In this document: positions 35,096-43,914 of the stretch, piece after piece | Layout: each line of letters opens with the position of its first letter | Position numbering within the stretch: the first letter of the stretch is position 1 | Assembly: GCF_000816785.1 (NCBI RefSeq) | Contig: NZ_CP007766.1 | Location: 372,001-436,000 of the forward strand | Origin: Campylobacter peloridis LMG 23910 | GTDB lineage: Bacteria > Campylobacterota > Campylobacteria > Campylobacterales > Campylobacteraceae | Direction: 5' to 3' | DNA: 64,000 nucleotides | Translations under genes and position numbers: made by a program | The notes under the pieces: model-generated | Database searches by the model: none | Told to the model about the DNA's origin: nothing | What the model saw: only the letters and a program-made list of their open reading frames with translations

Positions 35096-36455
35096 CGTAT
35101 GTTTTGCTAATGGGGCTTTAAAATGCTCTCAAAGAACATTTGATATAAGTGTTGAAACAAAAAGTTCTTTGCTTGAGGTTTTAAATGAATTAGGTAGAGA
35201 GTGTAGATTTAGTATTATCATTAAAGATGATTTAGCTAAAAATAAACTAAACAACCAACAAAATTATATTCATATTAGTAAAATGACTCTAAGAGAAATT
35301 TTTGATCTTTTGCTAAAGGAGAATAATCTTGCTTATGAATATGAAAAGAATGTTTTAAAAATTTATGGTAAATTAGTTAAAACTTTTAAAGTCCATTACA
35401 TAAGTTCTATAAGAGAAGGTCAAAGCATTACTAAAGCTTCTGTTGATTCTAGGCCAAGACAAGGGGATTTAGATATTTTTGGAAAGGATGCAGATAATTT
35501 AGTTGTTAGCACAGATAAATTTAATTTTTGGGAAAAAATTGCAGAAGAAATACAAGCTTTGTTAGATGATGATTCTACTAAACCTATTATCAATACTAAT
35601 GCAGGTATTATAACCTTAAATGCAACTCCTTATGAAATAACTAGGGTGCAAAATTATTTAAAAGATTTAAACAAAAGACTAAAAAAGCAAGTGTTAATCG
35701 ATGTAAGTATAGTTGCAGTTCACTTAAATAAAAGTCATTCTAGTGGGATTAATTGGCAAGAGCTTGCTTTTAAGTTAAATGCAGATGATAAAGAATTCAT
35801 ACTTAATAAAGGTGGAATTAAAAATATTAATTTAAAATCAAATATAGAAATCAAAGCAATTTTAAATTTATTACAAGAAAATGGAAAAACTTCAGTTCTT
35901 TCTAATCCAAAGCTAATGGCTTTAAATAATCAACAAGCTATAATTTCTATTGGTGATACTATTAATTATCAAGTTAAAGAAAGCTCCAAAGGAACAGAAA
36001 ATGGAACAACTATAAGTGAAACTTATAATAATTACTCAATATTTGTAGGTATTTTACTAAATATCTTGCCAGAAATTTCAGATGATCATAAAATTATGCT
36101 TAGGATAAATCCAAGTTTAAGTGATTTTAAATATAGTGTAGATAATCACCGCCAAAACAAACCAAGAAATATAGCCCCTGATACTATACAAAAAAAATTA
36201 TCCACTGTTGTTGAAGTGGAAGATGGACAGACTTTGATTTTAGGCGGATTAATCAGTAAAAATAGCGTCAATAATCAAAATGAAATTAGTGCTCTTTCGA
36301 AAATTCCTTTATTTGGCTTGTTATTTCAAGGAAAGCAAAATATAGAAGATGTGAGTGAAATAGTATTCATTATAAAACCAGTGATTGTAAAAGAAGATAA
36401 AAAGATATTAAATTTAAAAGAATTAGGATTTGATCATGAAGATTATATGTTTTAG
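35064..36455 (+). CDS. ctsD: Type II/IV secretin for DNA uptake (CtsD)
   Basis: A 463-residue outer-membrane secretin. A signal peptide (MKKIIILLFISVCFANG) is followed by N-domains (STN/secretin N0-like at ~30-110). The C-terminal secretin domain begins at about residue 230 and has VLSNPKLMALNNQQAIISIG and VEVEDGQTLILGGLI, hallmark secretin blocks, before KIPLFGLLFQ. It forms the outer-membrane pore used in natural transformation, as CtsD/PilQ-type proteins do. The start is fixed by the signal peptide, which gives a 32-nt overlap with the preceding gene. It overlaps the following small gene by about 20 nt. It is part of an operon with ctsE and ctsF. Confidence 0.88.
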   Translation: MKKIIILLFISVCFANGALKCSQRTFDISVETKSSLLEVLNELGRECRFSIIIKDDLAKNKLNNQQNYIHISKMTLREIFDLLLKENNLAYEYEKNVLKIYGKLVKTFKVHYISSIREGQSITKASVDSRPRQGDLDIFGKDADNLVVSTDKFNFWEKIAEEIQALLDDDSTKPIINTNAGIITLNATPYEITRVQNYLKDLNKRLKKQVLIDVSIVAVHLNKSHSSGINWQELAFKLNADDKEFILNKGGIKNINLKSNIEIKAILNLLQENGKTSVLSNPKLMALNNQQAIISIGDTINYQVKESSKGTENGTTISETYNNYSIFVGILLNILPEISDDHKIMLRINPSLSDFKYSVDNHRQNKPRNIAPDTIQKKLSTVVEVEDGQTLILGGLISKNSVNNQNEISALSKIPLFGLLFQGKQNIEDVSEIVFIIKPVIVKEDKKILNLKELGFDHEDYMF

Positions 36456-36774
36456 TTTTTTATTTTTATTGTCTTTTTTGTATGCTGATTCTTTTGCGGT
36501 GATTAAAAATGAAAAAGTAGATTCTAAAATTTTATATGAGAAATTCATACAAAATCCAAATTATCACAATGCATTAAATCTTGCACAATTTTTTTACATT
36601 AATAAAGATTATGATAAAGCTATTTTTTGGGCGGTAGAAGCTAATGAAATTGATAATCTAAAAGAAGAAGCATGGCTTGTTTTTATTAATGCTAAAATAA
36701 AGCAGGGTAAAAACTCACAAGCATTAAAAGCAAAAGAAGAATACGAGAAATTATTAAATGTTAAAATTAAATGA
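36430..36774 (+). CDS. Small periplasmic TPR-like protein of the transformation cluster
   Basis: A 114-residue protein with a signal peptide (MKIICFSFLFLLSFLYADS; the ATG at about 36436 is the likely start, although the frame is open from 36430). About 90 residues follow that look like one or two tetratricopeptide helices (NALNLAQFFYINKDYDKAIFWA). It overlaps the secretin gene upstream and the ATPase gene downstream by 17 nt, so it is translated with them. It could serve as a secretin pilotin or assembly partner. In C. jejuni I remember two genes, ctsP and ctsX, between ctsD and ctsE; this single small gene takes their place here. Confidence 0.65.
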   Translation: MIMKIICFSFLFLLSFLYADSFAVIKNEKVDSKILYEKFIQNPNYHNALNLAQFFYINKDYDKAIFWAVEANEIDNLKEEAWLVFINAKIKQGKNSQALKAKEEYEKLLNVKIK

Positions 36775-38320
36775 TGAAGAATTATTTGAATATATAGTTT
36801 TTAATAAATTAAGTCAAGATGAACTCTATAGTATAAATGAGCAGTATTTTAAGAATTTGGCAAAAAATTATGGCTTAAATTTTTTGGATTTAAACCAAGA
36901 ATTAGACTTTGATTTGCATCTAAATACTTTACCTTTGGTTTTGGTGGAAAAATATCATTGTTTTTGTTTTAAAGAAGATGAAGAAAATATTTATATTGTG
37001 TCTTTTAAACCACTTGAAGAAGAAGCATTAGCAAAAATACAAAATTTGTTTAGATTTAAAAACATTATAGTGTATATTAGTGCTTTTTGTAAATTTCAAT
37101 ATTTTTTTGAAAAAATAAAATTTTTGATTAAATTTCAAAATTATTCTTATGAAATAGAAAAAATTCTGCAAACTAAGGATGCTCAAGACAATGATATAGT
37201 TGAAAATTTTTTGTTTTTAGTGTTATCGTATGCAAGTTTTTTAAAAGCAAGTGATATTCATTTTGAACCTTTAGAAAATGAAGTATTGATTAGGTTTAGA
37301 ATTGATGGAATTTTAAATTCTATTACAAGTTTATCTCATTCAAATTACCAAGCTTTACTTTTGCATATTAAAATCATATCTTTGTTAAATGTTGCTGAAC
37401 AAAGAAATGCTCAAGATGGTAGCTTCAGCAAGGAAATTTTCAAGCAAAAATATGATTTTAGAATTTCTATAATGCCTTTGCTTTTTGGGCAAAGTATTGT
37501 TATTAGGATTTTAAAACAAGAGGAACAAATTTTATCTTTAGAGCAACTTTTTATTGATGAAAGAAATTTACAAAGATTAAGCCATAGCTTAAATACCCCA
37601 TATGGTTTAATTTTATTTTGTGGGCCTACAGGAAGCGGTAAAAGTACTTTTATGCATACAATATTAAATCAATTAGATAAAAGTAAAAAAATAATCACAC
37701 TTGAAGATCCTGTAGAATACAAATTAAAGCACGCTCAGCAAATTCTTTTAAATGCTAAAGTTGGATTTGATTTTAAAAAAGCACTAAGAGGAGTTTTAAG
37801 ACAAGATCCTGATGTGATTATGATAGGCGAAATACGCGATGAGGAAAGTTTAGATATAGTTTTAAAAGCTTCTTTAAGTGGACATTTGGTTTTAAGCACT
37901 TTACATACTAATAATGCTTTAGAAGCTATTTTTAGAATGTTACATATGGGAGCTAAATCTTACTTGATAGCGTGTTCTGTGAATTTAATCATATCACAGC
38001 GTTTAGTGCGTAGATTATGTGAATGCAAAGAAGAAATTCATGAAAATATCTTATATAAAAATGAAATAATTAAAGAAAAAATATACAAAGCGAAGGGTTG
38101 TGCCAAATGCATGATGAGTGGCTATAAAGGTCGTATTATGATAGCTGAATTTTTATTTTTAGATCAAAATATAAAAACCATGATAGAAAATAATTCTTCT
38201 TATGAGCTGATTTTAAATTATGCCTTAAAAAATGGTCTTATAAATTTAAGCGAAGATGCTTTAGAAAAAGTAAAAATGGGCTTAACAAGTTTGGAAGAAA
38301 TAAAGAAAGTTGTAGTTTGA
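36758..38320 (+). CDS. ctsE: GspE/PilB-type ATPase for DNA uptake (CtsE)
   Basis: A 520-residue secretion/pilus ATPase. After an N-terminal domain it carries a Walker A in CGPTGSGKSTF (~residues 287-296) and the Asp box ITLEDPVEYKL. Walker B is DPDVIMIGEIRDEES, with a His box LVLSTLHTNNALEA. Near the end two cysteine pairs (LCECKE and GCAKCMMSGYKGR) form the tetracysteine zinc site typical of PilB/GspE. It powers assembly of the pseudopilus needed for transformation. It overlaps the preceding gene by 17 nt and ctsF by 4 nt. Confidence 0.92.
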   Translation: MLKLNDEELFEYIVFNKLSQDELYSINEQYFKNLAKNYGLNFLDLNQELDFDLHLNTLPLVLVEKYHCFCFKEDEENIYIVSFKPLEEEALAKIQNLFRFKNIIVYISAFCKFQYFFEKIKFLIKFQNYSYEIEKILQTKDAQDNDIVENFLFLVLSYASFLKASDIHFEPLENEVLIRFRIDGILNSITSLSHSNYQALLLHIKIISLLNVAEQRNAQDGSFSKEIFKQKYDFRISIMPLLFGQSIVIRILKQEEQILSLEQLFIDERNLQRLSHSLNTPYGLILFCGPTGSGKSTFMHTILNQLDKSKKIITLEDPVEYKLKHAQQILLNAKVGFDFKKALRGVLRQDPDVIMIGEIRDEESLDIVLKASLSGHLVLSTLHTNNALEAIFRMLHMGAKSYLIACSVNLIISQRLVRRLCECKEEIHENILYKNEIIKEKIYKAKGCAKCMMSGYKGRIMIAEFLFLDQNIKTMIENNSSYELILNYALKNGLINLSEDALEKVKMGLTSLEEIKKVVV

Positions 38321-39477
38321 AAAAATTTAAAATAATTTACATGATAAATGACAAGCAAAAACAAACATTTCTTAAAGCAAAAAATACTTATGAAGCAAGA
38401 ATGCAGGCTTTAAAAAAATACCATACTATAGTTGAAATTCAAGAATTAGAAGAAAAACAAAGGGCTAAATTTAAAGAAGAGGAATTAATATTTATTTTTA
38501 AAGATCTAAATATGATTTTAAAAGCTGGGTTGAGTTTACAAGAAGCGGTTTTAGAATTTTGCAATAATGCTTATGATCAAAAAATAACTCACAATTTTAA
38601 AATCATATATCAAAAACTTAAGAATGGAACTTCTTATGATGATGCTTTTAGTGGAATTTTAAATTCTACAGAGTTAGCTATGTTAAAAATTTGCAATGGT
38701 AAAGATGATTTAAGTAAAGCTTTTGATATTATCATTGCTTTAAAAGAAAAAAGATTAAAAAATTATAAGCAATTTAAAAAAGCAATTTCTTATCCATTGT
38801 TGGTTTTAGTTTGTATTTTGTTTGCCTTTGGTGTTTTAATGGTTTTTGTTCTTCCTGAATTTAAGGCTTTGTTTGAGCAACTTGAACTTAACCTTCCCTT
38901 GATCACTAGAATTCTTTTTGCTATAGGAGATTTTATTAATAATTTTTACATTTTTATTGTGGTATTTTTTTTATTGATTTTATGGTTATTTTTTTTATAT
39001 AAAAATTCTTATTTATTTGATAAATTATGTTTTTATATGCCTATTTTTGGAAAATTAATTTCTTATCAAGATAAATTTTGTTTTTTCTTGATTTTATCGC
39101 ATTTGTTGAATTCGGGAGTAGATATAAAAAAGGCTTTGAATTTAGCCAATAACGGAGTAAAAAATAAATTTTTAAATACTAAAATAGCAAATGCTATTTA
39201 TTTGTTTGAATCTGGACTTTCTTTATCACAGGCTTTTTTAAAAATTGAAATTTTTGAAAATTTTGTAATTAGAATGTTAAATTTGTCTTTTAAGAGTTCA
39301 AATTTAGATGAAAGTTCTTATGAATTAGCTTTGTTTTTTGAAAATAAAAAAGAAGAGTATATGCAAAGACTTTTTGTGTTATTAGAGCCATTAATGGTCT
39401 TTTTTATGGCAGGTTTGATTTTGATTCTTGCTTTGGGTGTATTTTTGCCTATGTGGCAAATAAGTCATGGATTTTAG
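38317..39477 (+). CDS. ctsF: GspF/PilC-type inner membrane protein (CtsF)
   Basis: A 386-residue protein with two T2SSF domains and three or more membrane helices (PLLVLVCILFAFGVLMVFVLPEF, FYIFIVVFFLLILWLFFLYK, and a C-terminal LMVFFMAGLILILALGVFLP). This matches the platform protein of type II secretion and type IV pili. It starts with TTG at 38317, overlapping the ctsE stop as TTGA. It is the last gene of the transformation operon seen here and ends in a 4-nt overlap with a convergent permease gene. Its length is typical. Confidence 0.9.
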   Translation: MKKFKIIYMINDKQKQTFLKAKNTYEARMQALKKYHTIVEIQELEEKQRAKFKEEELIFIFKDLNMILKAGLSLQEAVLEFCNNAYDQKITHNFKIIYQKLKNGTSYDDAFSGILNSTELAMLKICNGKDDLSKAFDIIIALKEKRLKNYKQFKKAISYPLLVLVCILFAFGVLMVFVLPEFKALFEQLELNLPLITRILFAIGDFINNFYIFIVVFFLLILWLFFLYKNSYLFDKLCFYMPIFGKLISYQDKFCFFLILSHLLNSGVDIKKALNLANNGVKNKFLNTKIANAIYLFESGLSLSQAFLKIEIFENFVIRMLNLSFKSSNLDESSYELALFFENKKEEYMQRLFVLLEPLMVFFMAGLILILALGVFLPMWQISHGF

Positions 39478-40226
39478 GCAAGATAATCATAGATAACTTT
39501 GATAATGGTAAGTGCAACCATAGTTAAAAAAAGTTTTTTAATAAAAGTTCCTTGTGTTTTTAAAACAAGTTTTGAGCCAATAAAAGCTCCAAGTATTTGA
39601 CCAATACCCATTAAAATTCCAACCTTCCAAAGCACCTCATATAAATATAAAAATGCTATTAATGCTACGATATTGCTTGTGAAATTTAAAATTTTAGTAT
39701 TAATGCTTGCATTTTTCATATTAAAACCTAAAAATATCACGCAGGCAAAAATCCAAAAAGTACCAGTACCAGGTCCTAAAAATCCATCATAAAAACCAAG
39801 CAATAAACCAAAGGTGATTTGAAATTTTTTCGCATCCATTTTAGCTTCACATTGAACTTTTCCAAGTTCAGGTTTAAAAATAGTATAAAGAAAAACCAAA
39901 ACTAAGCATATTAGCACAATGATTTTTACAGCATTTTGATCGATCAATAAAACCGCATAAGTTCCAATGGCAGCTCCAATTGCGGTAAATAAAACGCCTA
40001 AAGCAATTTTTTCTATATTCATATGCTTTCTATAAGTTAATACAGCAGTTAGTGAACCAAAAGTGCTTTGAAGTTTATTAGTAGCTAAGGCTAAGTGCGG
40101 AGGAATTCCACAAGCAAGTAAAGCAGGTATAGTTATCAAACCACCTCCACCAACGATAGCATCAACACATCCTGCAAAAGTAGCAACAAAAAATAAAATC
40201 ACATAATAACTTAACTCAAGCTCCAT
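39474..40226 (-). CDS. TauE/SafE-family permease (YfcA-like)
   Basis: A 250-residue membrane protein with about eight hydrophobic segments. It has the family signature GGGGLITIPALLACGIPPHLALATNKL near the N-terminus and a repeated form GFLGPGTGTFWIFACV in the second half. Members export or import small anions such as sulfite, sulfoacetate or other organosulfur compounds; the substrate here is unknown. Its end overlaps the convergent ctsF by 4 nt. Its start lies inside the last codons of the upstream TIGR02757 gene (16-nt overlap), so those two are co-translated. Confidence 0.85.
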   Translation of the reverse strand: MELELSYYVILFFVATFAGCVDAIVGGGGLITIPALLACGIPPHLALATNKLQSTFGSLTAVLTYRKHMNIEKIALGVLFTAIGAAIGTYAVLLIDQNAVKIIVLICLVLVFLYTIFKPELGKVQCEAKMDAKKFQITFGLLLGFYDGFLGPGTGTFWIFACVIFLGFNMKNASINTKILNFTSNIVALIAFLYLYEVLWKVGILMGIGQILGAFIGSKLVLKTQGTFIKKLFLTMVALTIIKVIYDYLA

Positions 40227-40960
40227 AATTTTTCCTTACATTGTCCGATTCTATATAAAGCAAAGTCATATTTTGTAGGATCTTTTGGATCTAATTTTTT
40301 TAAATTTTGTGTTAATTCTACAACACTCTTAAAATCATAAATTCTACGCTTTAAAAGCTTAAGCTCCAATGAAACTTTATGCGTATGAGTATCTAGTGGT
40401 ATAAGCAAATCTTTTTTATCTATATTTTTAAACAATCCAAGATCAAGTTCATCTTTTCTTACCATCCATCTTAAAAACATATTATATCTTTTGAAGGGAG
40501 ATTTTGGAATTTGAAATTCTTTGGAAAAGAAAAATTCATATCCAAAACTTCTATAAGAATTGATTTTATAAATTTTTTCTATAAAAGTCTTTATGCTATG
40601 AATGATATTTTGTTCTTCTTGATAAGCTTTGGTGAAAATATTTTCTAAGCTATCTTCGTTTTTTAATCGTCTTAAGCTTATAAAAATTTGGGCTATATCT
40701 TGAGAATTTTGAAAACGATATTTTAAATTTTTACATTCTTTCAAAATTTTTTCTTCGTTTATTTCTAATAAAGAAAAATCAAGTTTTTTTAAAAAATTAA
40801 CTATATTTTTAGCATTTCCATAGGCAAATAAAGCACAAATTAAAGATATATTTTCATCTTTGTAAATACTAGCAATTTGCAAAGGATCAGGATGTAAAAA
40901 TAGCTCTTTTTGAGTGTTTTTGCTTATTGCTAAATCATCTAAAAGAGCTTTAAGTTGCAT
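40211..40960 (-). CDS. TIGR02757 / DUF2400 family protein
   Basis: A 249-residue soluble protein that I recognise as TIGR02757 (DUF2400), a conserved family of unknown function. Characteristic parts are DPLQIASIYKDENISLICALFAYGNA near the start and PLDTHTHKVSLELKLLKRR with DPKDPTKYDFALYRIGQ in the C-terminal half. The conserved Asp-Thr-His pattern hints at a helix-hairpin-helix/metal-binding enzyme, but no reaction is established to my knowledge. It lies 1 nt after flgK and overlaps the permease gene. The link to motility is probably only positional. Confidence 0.82.
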   Translation of the reverse strand: MQLKALLDDLAISKNTQKELFLHPDPLQIASIYKDENISLICALFAYGNAKNIVNFLKKLDFSLLEINEEKILKECKNLKYRFQNSQDIAQIFISLRRLKNEDSLENIFTKAYQEEQNIIHSIKTFIEKIYKINSYRSFGYEFFFSKEFQIPKSPFKRYNMFLRWMVRKDELDLGLFKNIDKKDLLIPLDTHTHKVSLELKLLKRRIYDFKSVVELTQNLKKLDPKDPTKYDFALYRIGQCKEKLWSLS

Positions 40961-40961
40961 A

Positions 40962-42791
40962 TTATGATTTTAAGCCAAGCAAGGTATCTAGCATTTGATC
41001 TACTGTGGTTACTATTTTAGCTGCTGCTCCATAGCTTGCTTGATATTGTATAAGAGCGGCAAGTTCTTCATTTGTATTAACACCGCTTTTAGATTGATAT
41101 TCTGCATACACTGTGTTATAAACCGTTGTATTGGTAGCATGCGTAAAATTATTACTTTCTGCATTAGAGGCAATTTGGCCTGTAAATTTTCTATAATATC
41201 CATCTAAAGCCATGGTATCTACCGTTCCATCTTTGTTATAAAAATTAACTTTTTGAGTTTGAAGCTGTAGCATTGCATTTGCTACATCGTTATTTCCATC
41301 AACACCACTAGAACTAGCTTTTAAAGTATTTGGATCATTTCTTATACTTGAATTTACATTGATATTGCTTGCATCTTGTCCGTTGAAAAATGATGATACA
41401 TTTAAAGCACCAGGAAAATTGGTCCCATTATCTTTAAAGGCTATTTTGTAACCTTCTTTTAAACCATTGATTTGAAAATTTCCACTATCACTTTGTCCAT
41501 CATAATGATAAAATGCTTTAAAATAATCATCCAAATCATTTCCGTTGTTTAAATCACCTGTATCATCAACATCTGCGTTAATTTGTCTAATAACATCTTC
41601 TATGGTGGTATTAACATCGATTTTTATTGTTCTTTTAGCTACTGGATCGCCTTTGTCATTATACACAGTTAATTCAAAGCTTCCTGCTTGGATATTTTTA
41701 TCATAACTCATCAAAGAAGTATTTGCTTTTAAACCTTTTAAATCATCTGAATTCACTCTATCTGTTGCTGCTTGAGCATAAACATTATTGGTTTGAGTGA
41801 TAAGAGTTTTTGTAAAAGTATTTAACATATCTTTATATTCTTGTAAAATTCCATCACTAAAAGAATGGGTATTGCCATCATAATTTCTACCTCTTAAATC
41901 AAGTTGAGCACCAAGTTGTCCCCCAGTTATTTTTTTTGTTAAATCATATCTGTTTTCATCATTAACTTCATAAGAAATTTCATAAAATCCTTGTGGATTT
42001 TTATTGTCAAGTTTTAAAGGATGAAAGCTTGATCCATTAACTATGCTAAAACCTTGTATGCTAAGATCATAATACCTTCCAGAATCAGTCATAGTTGATT
42101 CTAAAGTGCTATCTTGGGTACTTTTACCTTTCCAAGCAACAGCATCTACTAATTTTGAAAGCCTAAGCTCTAGCTCATCTCTTCTGTCTCTTAATTGGTT
42201 TGCATTATCTGTAGGTAAAACTTCTTCATTCTCAAGTTGTTTATTAATATTTGCAATTTCTTCACCAATATTATTAATTTCATCTACCGTTTGTCTAATT
42301 TCCTCATTAACGGTTTGTTGCATTTTGTCAAGTGCTTGTAATGTTTTTTGTATATTTTGGGTAAGTGTGTTTGCACTTTCAACAAGATCTATTTTACTTG
42401 CTCCATCACTTGGATTAGAAGCAAAGTTATTCCATGCATCATAATAATTTTTATAATCTTGTAAAATACCAGTTCCTTGCATGTCAGGAAATCTTTGGCT
42501 TGCTTCTTGTAAAATTCTTCCTAGATAATCTGTATATTGTTGCTGAGTAGAGGCATTTTTTAGTTTATAATAAGAATGCTCATCGTGCAATCTTTTAATA
42601 GTATCTATTTGGGTTCCTGTTCCTAAATGTAATCCACCTCTATCAATAGACATAGCAGAACTTTGAACTGCTCTTTGTCTAGTGTAAAATACTGCATTTG
42701 CATTAGAGATATTATTGCCAGTGGTATTAATTTGAAGTTCAGCAGCTTTAATACCGCTAACTCCAGTGTATAAACTATCAAAAATTCCCAT
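40962..42791 (-). CDS. flgK: Flagellar hook-associated protein 1 (FlgK)
   Basis: A 609-residue hook-filament junction protein. The N-terminus MGIFDSLYTGVSGIKAAELQINTTGNNISNANA is the conserved flagellar rod/hook heptad region, and the C-terminus (NEELAALIQYQASYGAAAKIVTTVDQMLDTLLGLKS) is the matching helix. The central variable domain includes the SRFPDMQGTGIL-type region. It is exported through the flagellar channel with FlgN as chaperone, encoded just upstream (10-nt gap). It is shorter or longer than enteric FlgK by a modest amount, as usual for the central domain. Confidence 0.94.
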   Translation of the reverse strand: MGIFDSLYTGVSGIKAAELQINTTGNNISNANAVFYTRQRAVQSSAMSIDRGGLHLGTGTQIDTIKRLHDEHSYYKLKNASTQQQYTDYLGRILQEASQRFPDMQGTGILQDYKNYYDAWNNFASNPSDGASKIDLVESANTLTQNIQKTLQALDKMQQTVNEEIRQTVDEINNIGEEIANINKQLENEEVLPTDNANQLRDRRDELELRLSKLVDAVAWKGKSTQDSTLESTMTDSGRYYDLSIQGFSIVNGSSFHPLKLDNKNPQGFYEISYEVNDENRYDLTKKITGGQLGAQLDLRGRNYDGNTHSFSDGILQEYKDMLNTFTKTLITQTNNVYAQAATDRVNSDDLKGLKANTSLMSYDKNIQAGSFELTVYNDKGDPVAKRTIKIDVNTTIEDVIRQINADVDDTGDLNNGNDLDDYFKAFYHYDGQSDSGNFQINGLKEGYKIAFKDNGTNFPGALNVSSFFNGQDASNINVNSSIRNDPNTLKASSSGVDGNNDVANAMLQLQTQKVNFYNKDGTVDTMALDGYYRKFTGQIASNAESNNFTHATNTTVYNTVYAEYQSKSGVNTNEELAALIQYQASYGAAAKIVTTVDQMLDTLLGLKS

Positions 42792-42801
42792 TTTTTAGCC
42801 T

Positions 42802-43236
42802 TTAAACATTGATTTTAAACAATGAATCTGGAATTGTTTTTTTATCTCCATAAGCATTATTTGTTCCATTTTGTTCAAACATGGTATTTAAAAGTTTGTC
42901 GTAAAAATCTTTTATTACTAAGACTAATTTTGCGTATTCTTTATTTTTTTGGTGTAAAGTATTTAAATTTTGCTTCAAAAGAGCAAGTTTTTCCTTATCT
43001 TCATCATCTAAGAGTTCATCTAAACCTTTATTATTTCCTTGATTGCTTAAATCTACTAAAGCTTTATCTAGATTTTTTTTAGCTATTTGAAAATCGTTAA
43101 CAAGTTTGGTTTTATCTTCCACACTTTTGCTAACATATTGATGGTTTGCAGCTTGAATTTGAGTGATATCTTCTATAGTAAGATTGATGAGTTTTTCTAA
43201 TATAGAATTTGTTTCGTCTAAGTATTGTTTTACCAT
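42802..43236 (-). CDS. flgN: FlgN-like flagellar chaperone
   Basis: A 144-residue, mostly helical protein with N-terminal LDETNSILEKLINLTIEDI and a coiled-coil middle region, ending with a short tail. It sits between flgM and flgK, where the FlgK/FlgL chaperone FlgN is expected, and has no signal peptide or membrane segment. Sequence conservation in this family is low, so the call depends on size, helicity and synteny. The ribosome site AAAGGA lies inside a 12-bp hairpin stem that follows the flgM stop codon, suggesting controlled translation. Confidence 0.78.
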   Translation of the reverse strand: MVKQYLDETNSILEKLINLTIEDITQIQAANHQYVSKSVEDKTKLVNDFQIAKKNLDKALVDLSNQGNNKGLDELLDDEDKEKLALLKQNLNTLHQKNKEYAKLVLVIKDFYDKLLNTMFEQNGTNNAYGDKKTIPDSLFKINV

Positions 43237-43237
43237 T

Positions 43238-43278
43238 TTTTTATCCTTTCTTAGGCTAAACCCAAAAAAGGATAAAAA
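43238..43278 (-). promoter_or_regulatory. Hairpin sequestering the flgN ribosome-binding site
   Basis: On the minus strand TTTTTATCCTTT and AAAGGATAAAAA form a perfect 12-bp stem around a 17-nt loop. The AAAGGA Shine-Dalgarno of flgN is in the second arm. The hairpin starts right after the flgM stop codon. It may limit flgN translation or act as a partial terminator. Confidence 0.5.
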
Positions 43279-43485
43279 TTATAATAAAGAATCTGCTATT
43301 GCTTTTGATGTGGCTTGTAAGTCTATTTTATACTCACCATTTTTAATTTGAGAAGCAATTAAAGATACTTTACTTTCTTCTACCTTTTGAGTTTCTTTTG
43401 CCTTGTTGTTTTCTTTATTTTCTGTTTTGTTCAAATCACTAGTAGCAACTTGAGCTACATAAGTTTGATGTATAGGATTTATCAT
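43279..43485 (-). CDS. flgM: Anti-sigma28 factor FlgM
   Basis: A 68-residue small protein that keeps the FlgM pattern. The N-terminal part is disordered and rich in Lys, Asn and Glu (LNKTENKENNKAKETQKV). The C-terminal helix carries KVSLIASQIKNGEYKIDLQATSKAIADSLL, which binds FliA. It inhibits sigma28 until it is exported or, in Campylobacter, interacts with the assembled flagellum. A sigma28-type -10 (CGATAT) lies upstream, giving autoregulation. Position between flgJ and flgN-flgK is as expected. Confidence 0.9.
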   Translation of the reverse strand: MINPIHQTYVAQVATSDLNKTENKENNKAKETQKVEESKVSLIASQIKNGEYKIDLQATSKAIADSLL

Positions 43486-43501
43486 TTTAAGCCTCCAGTT
43501 C

Positions 43502-43545
43502 TATCGAAAAACTCTAAGAACTATATCGACACTTAAAAAAATAAC
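43502..43545 (-). promoter_or_regulatory. Probable sigma28 promoter of flgM
   Basis: On the minus strand TTAAGT, 15 nt, then CGATAT (43528-43523) resembles the Campylobacter FliA consensus. A second TCGATAG lies further downstream. The flgM start codon is 38 nt after the CGATAT box. Confidence 0.55.
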
Positions 43546-43914
43546 TTAACCCCTTTCTTTTAAATAATCAAATAATAATTTTGAAAAACCTAAACCACCG
43601 CTTAAAGCCTTACTCATAGTGTCATTATACATTGAAGAATAAATTTCATCACTTGCATCTTTTCCAAATAAAGAATTTTCTTGCTTTAAAGAAATATCTA
43701 AAACACTTTTGATTAAAAAAGCTTCAAAAGCATCAGTTTGTTCTTTTAAAGCTTTATCCTCATCACTTAGTGTTTGTATATGAGCAATATCATTTTTAAA
43801 AGCACTATCTGCATAGTTTTTAGCGGCTTTATAGCTATTGTTATGTTTAGTAATGCTTTCATAAAGTTCACTGCTATAGTTTTTACTTGCTAAATAATTA
43901 TCAACTCTCATCAT
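43546..43914 (-). CDS. flgJ: Rod-binding protein FlgJ (without muramidase domain)
   Basis: A 122-residue protein corresponding only to the N-terminal rod-cap/rod-binding domain of FlgJ: KALKEQTDAFEAFLIKSVLDISLKQENSLFGKDASDEIYSSMYND followed by MSKALSGGLGFSKLLFDYL. The peptidoglycan hydrolase half found in enteric FlgJ is absent, as in other epsilonproteobacteria. It helps assemble the flagellar rod in the periplasm. The start overlaps flgI by 4 nt, so both come from the sigma54-type promoter upstream of flgI. Confidence 0.88.
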   Translation of the reverse strand: MMRVDNYLASKNYSSELYESITKHNNSYKAAKNYADSAFKNDIAHIQTLSDEDKALKEQTDAFEAFLIKSVLDISLKQENSLFGKDASDEIYSSMYNDTMSKALSGGLGFSKLLFDYLKERG

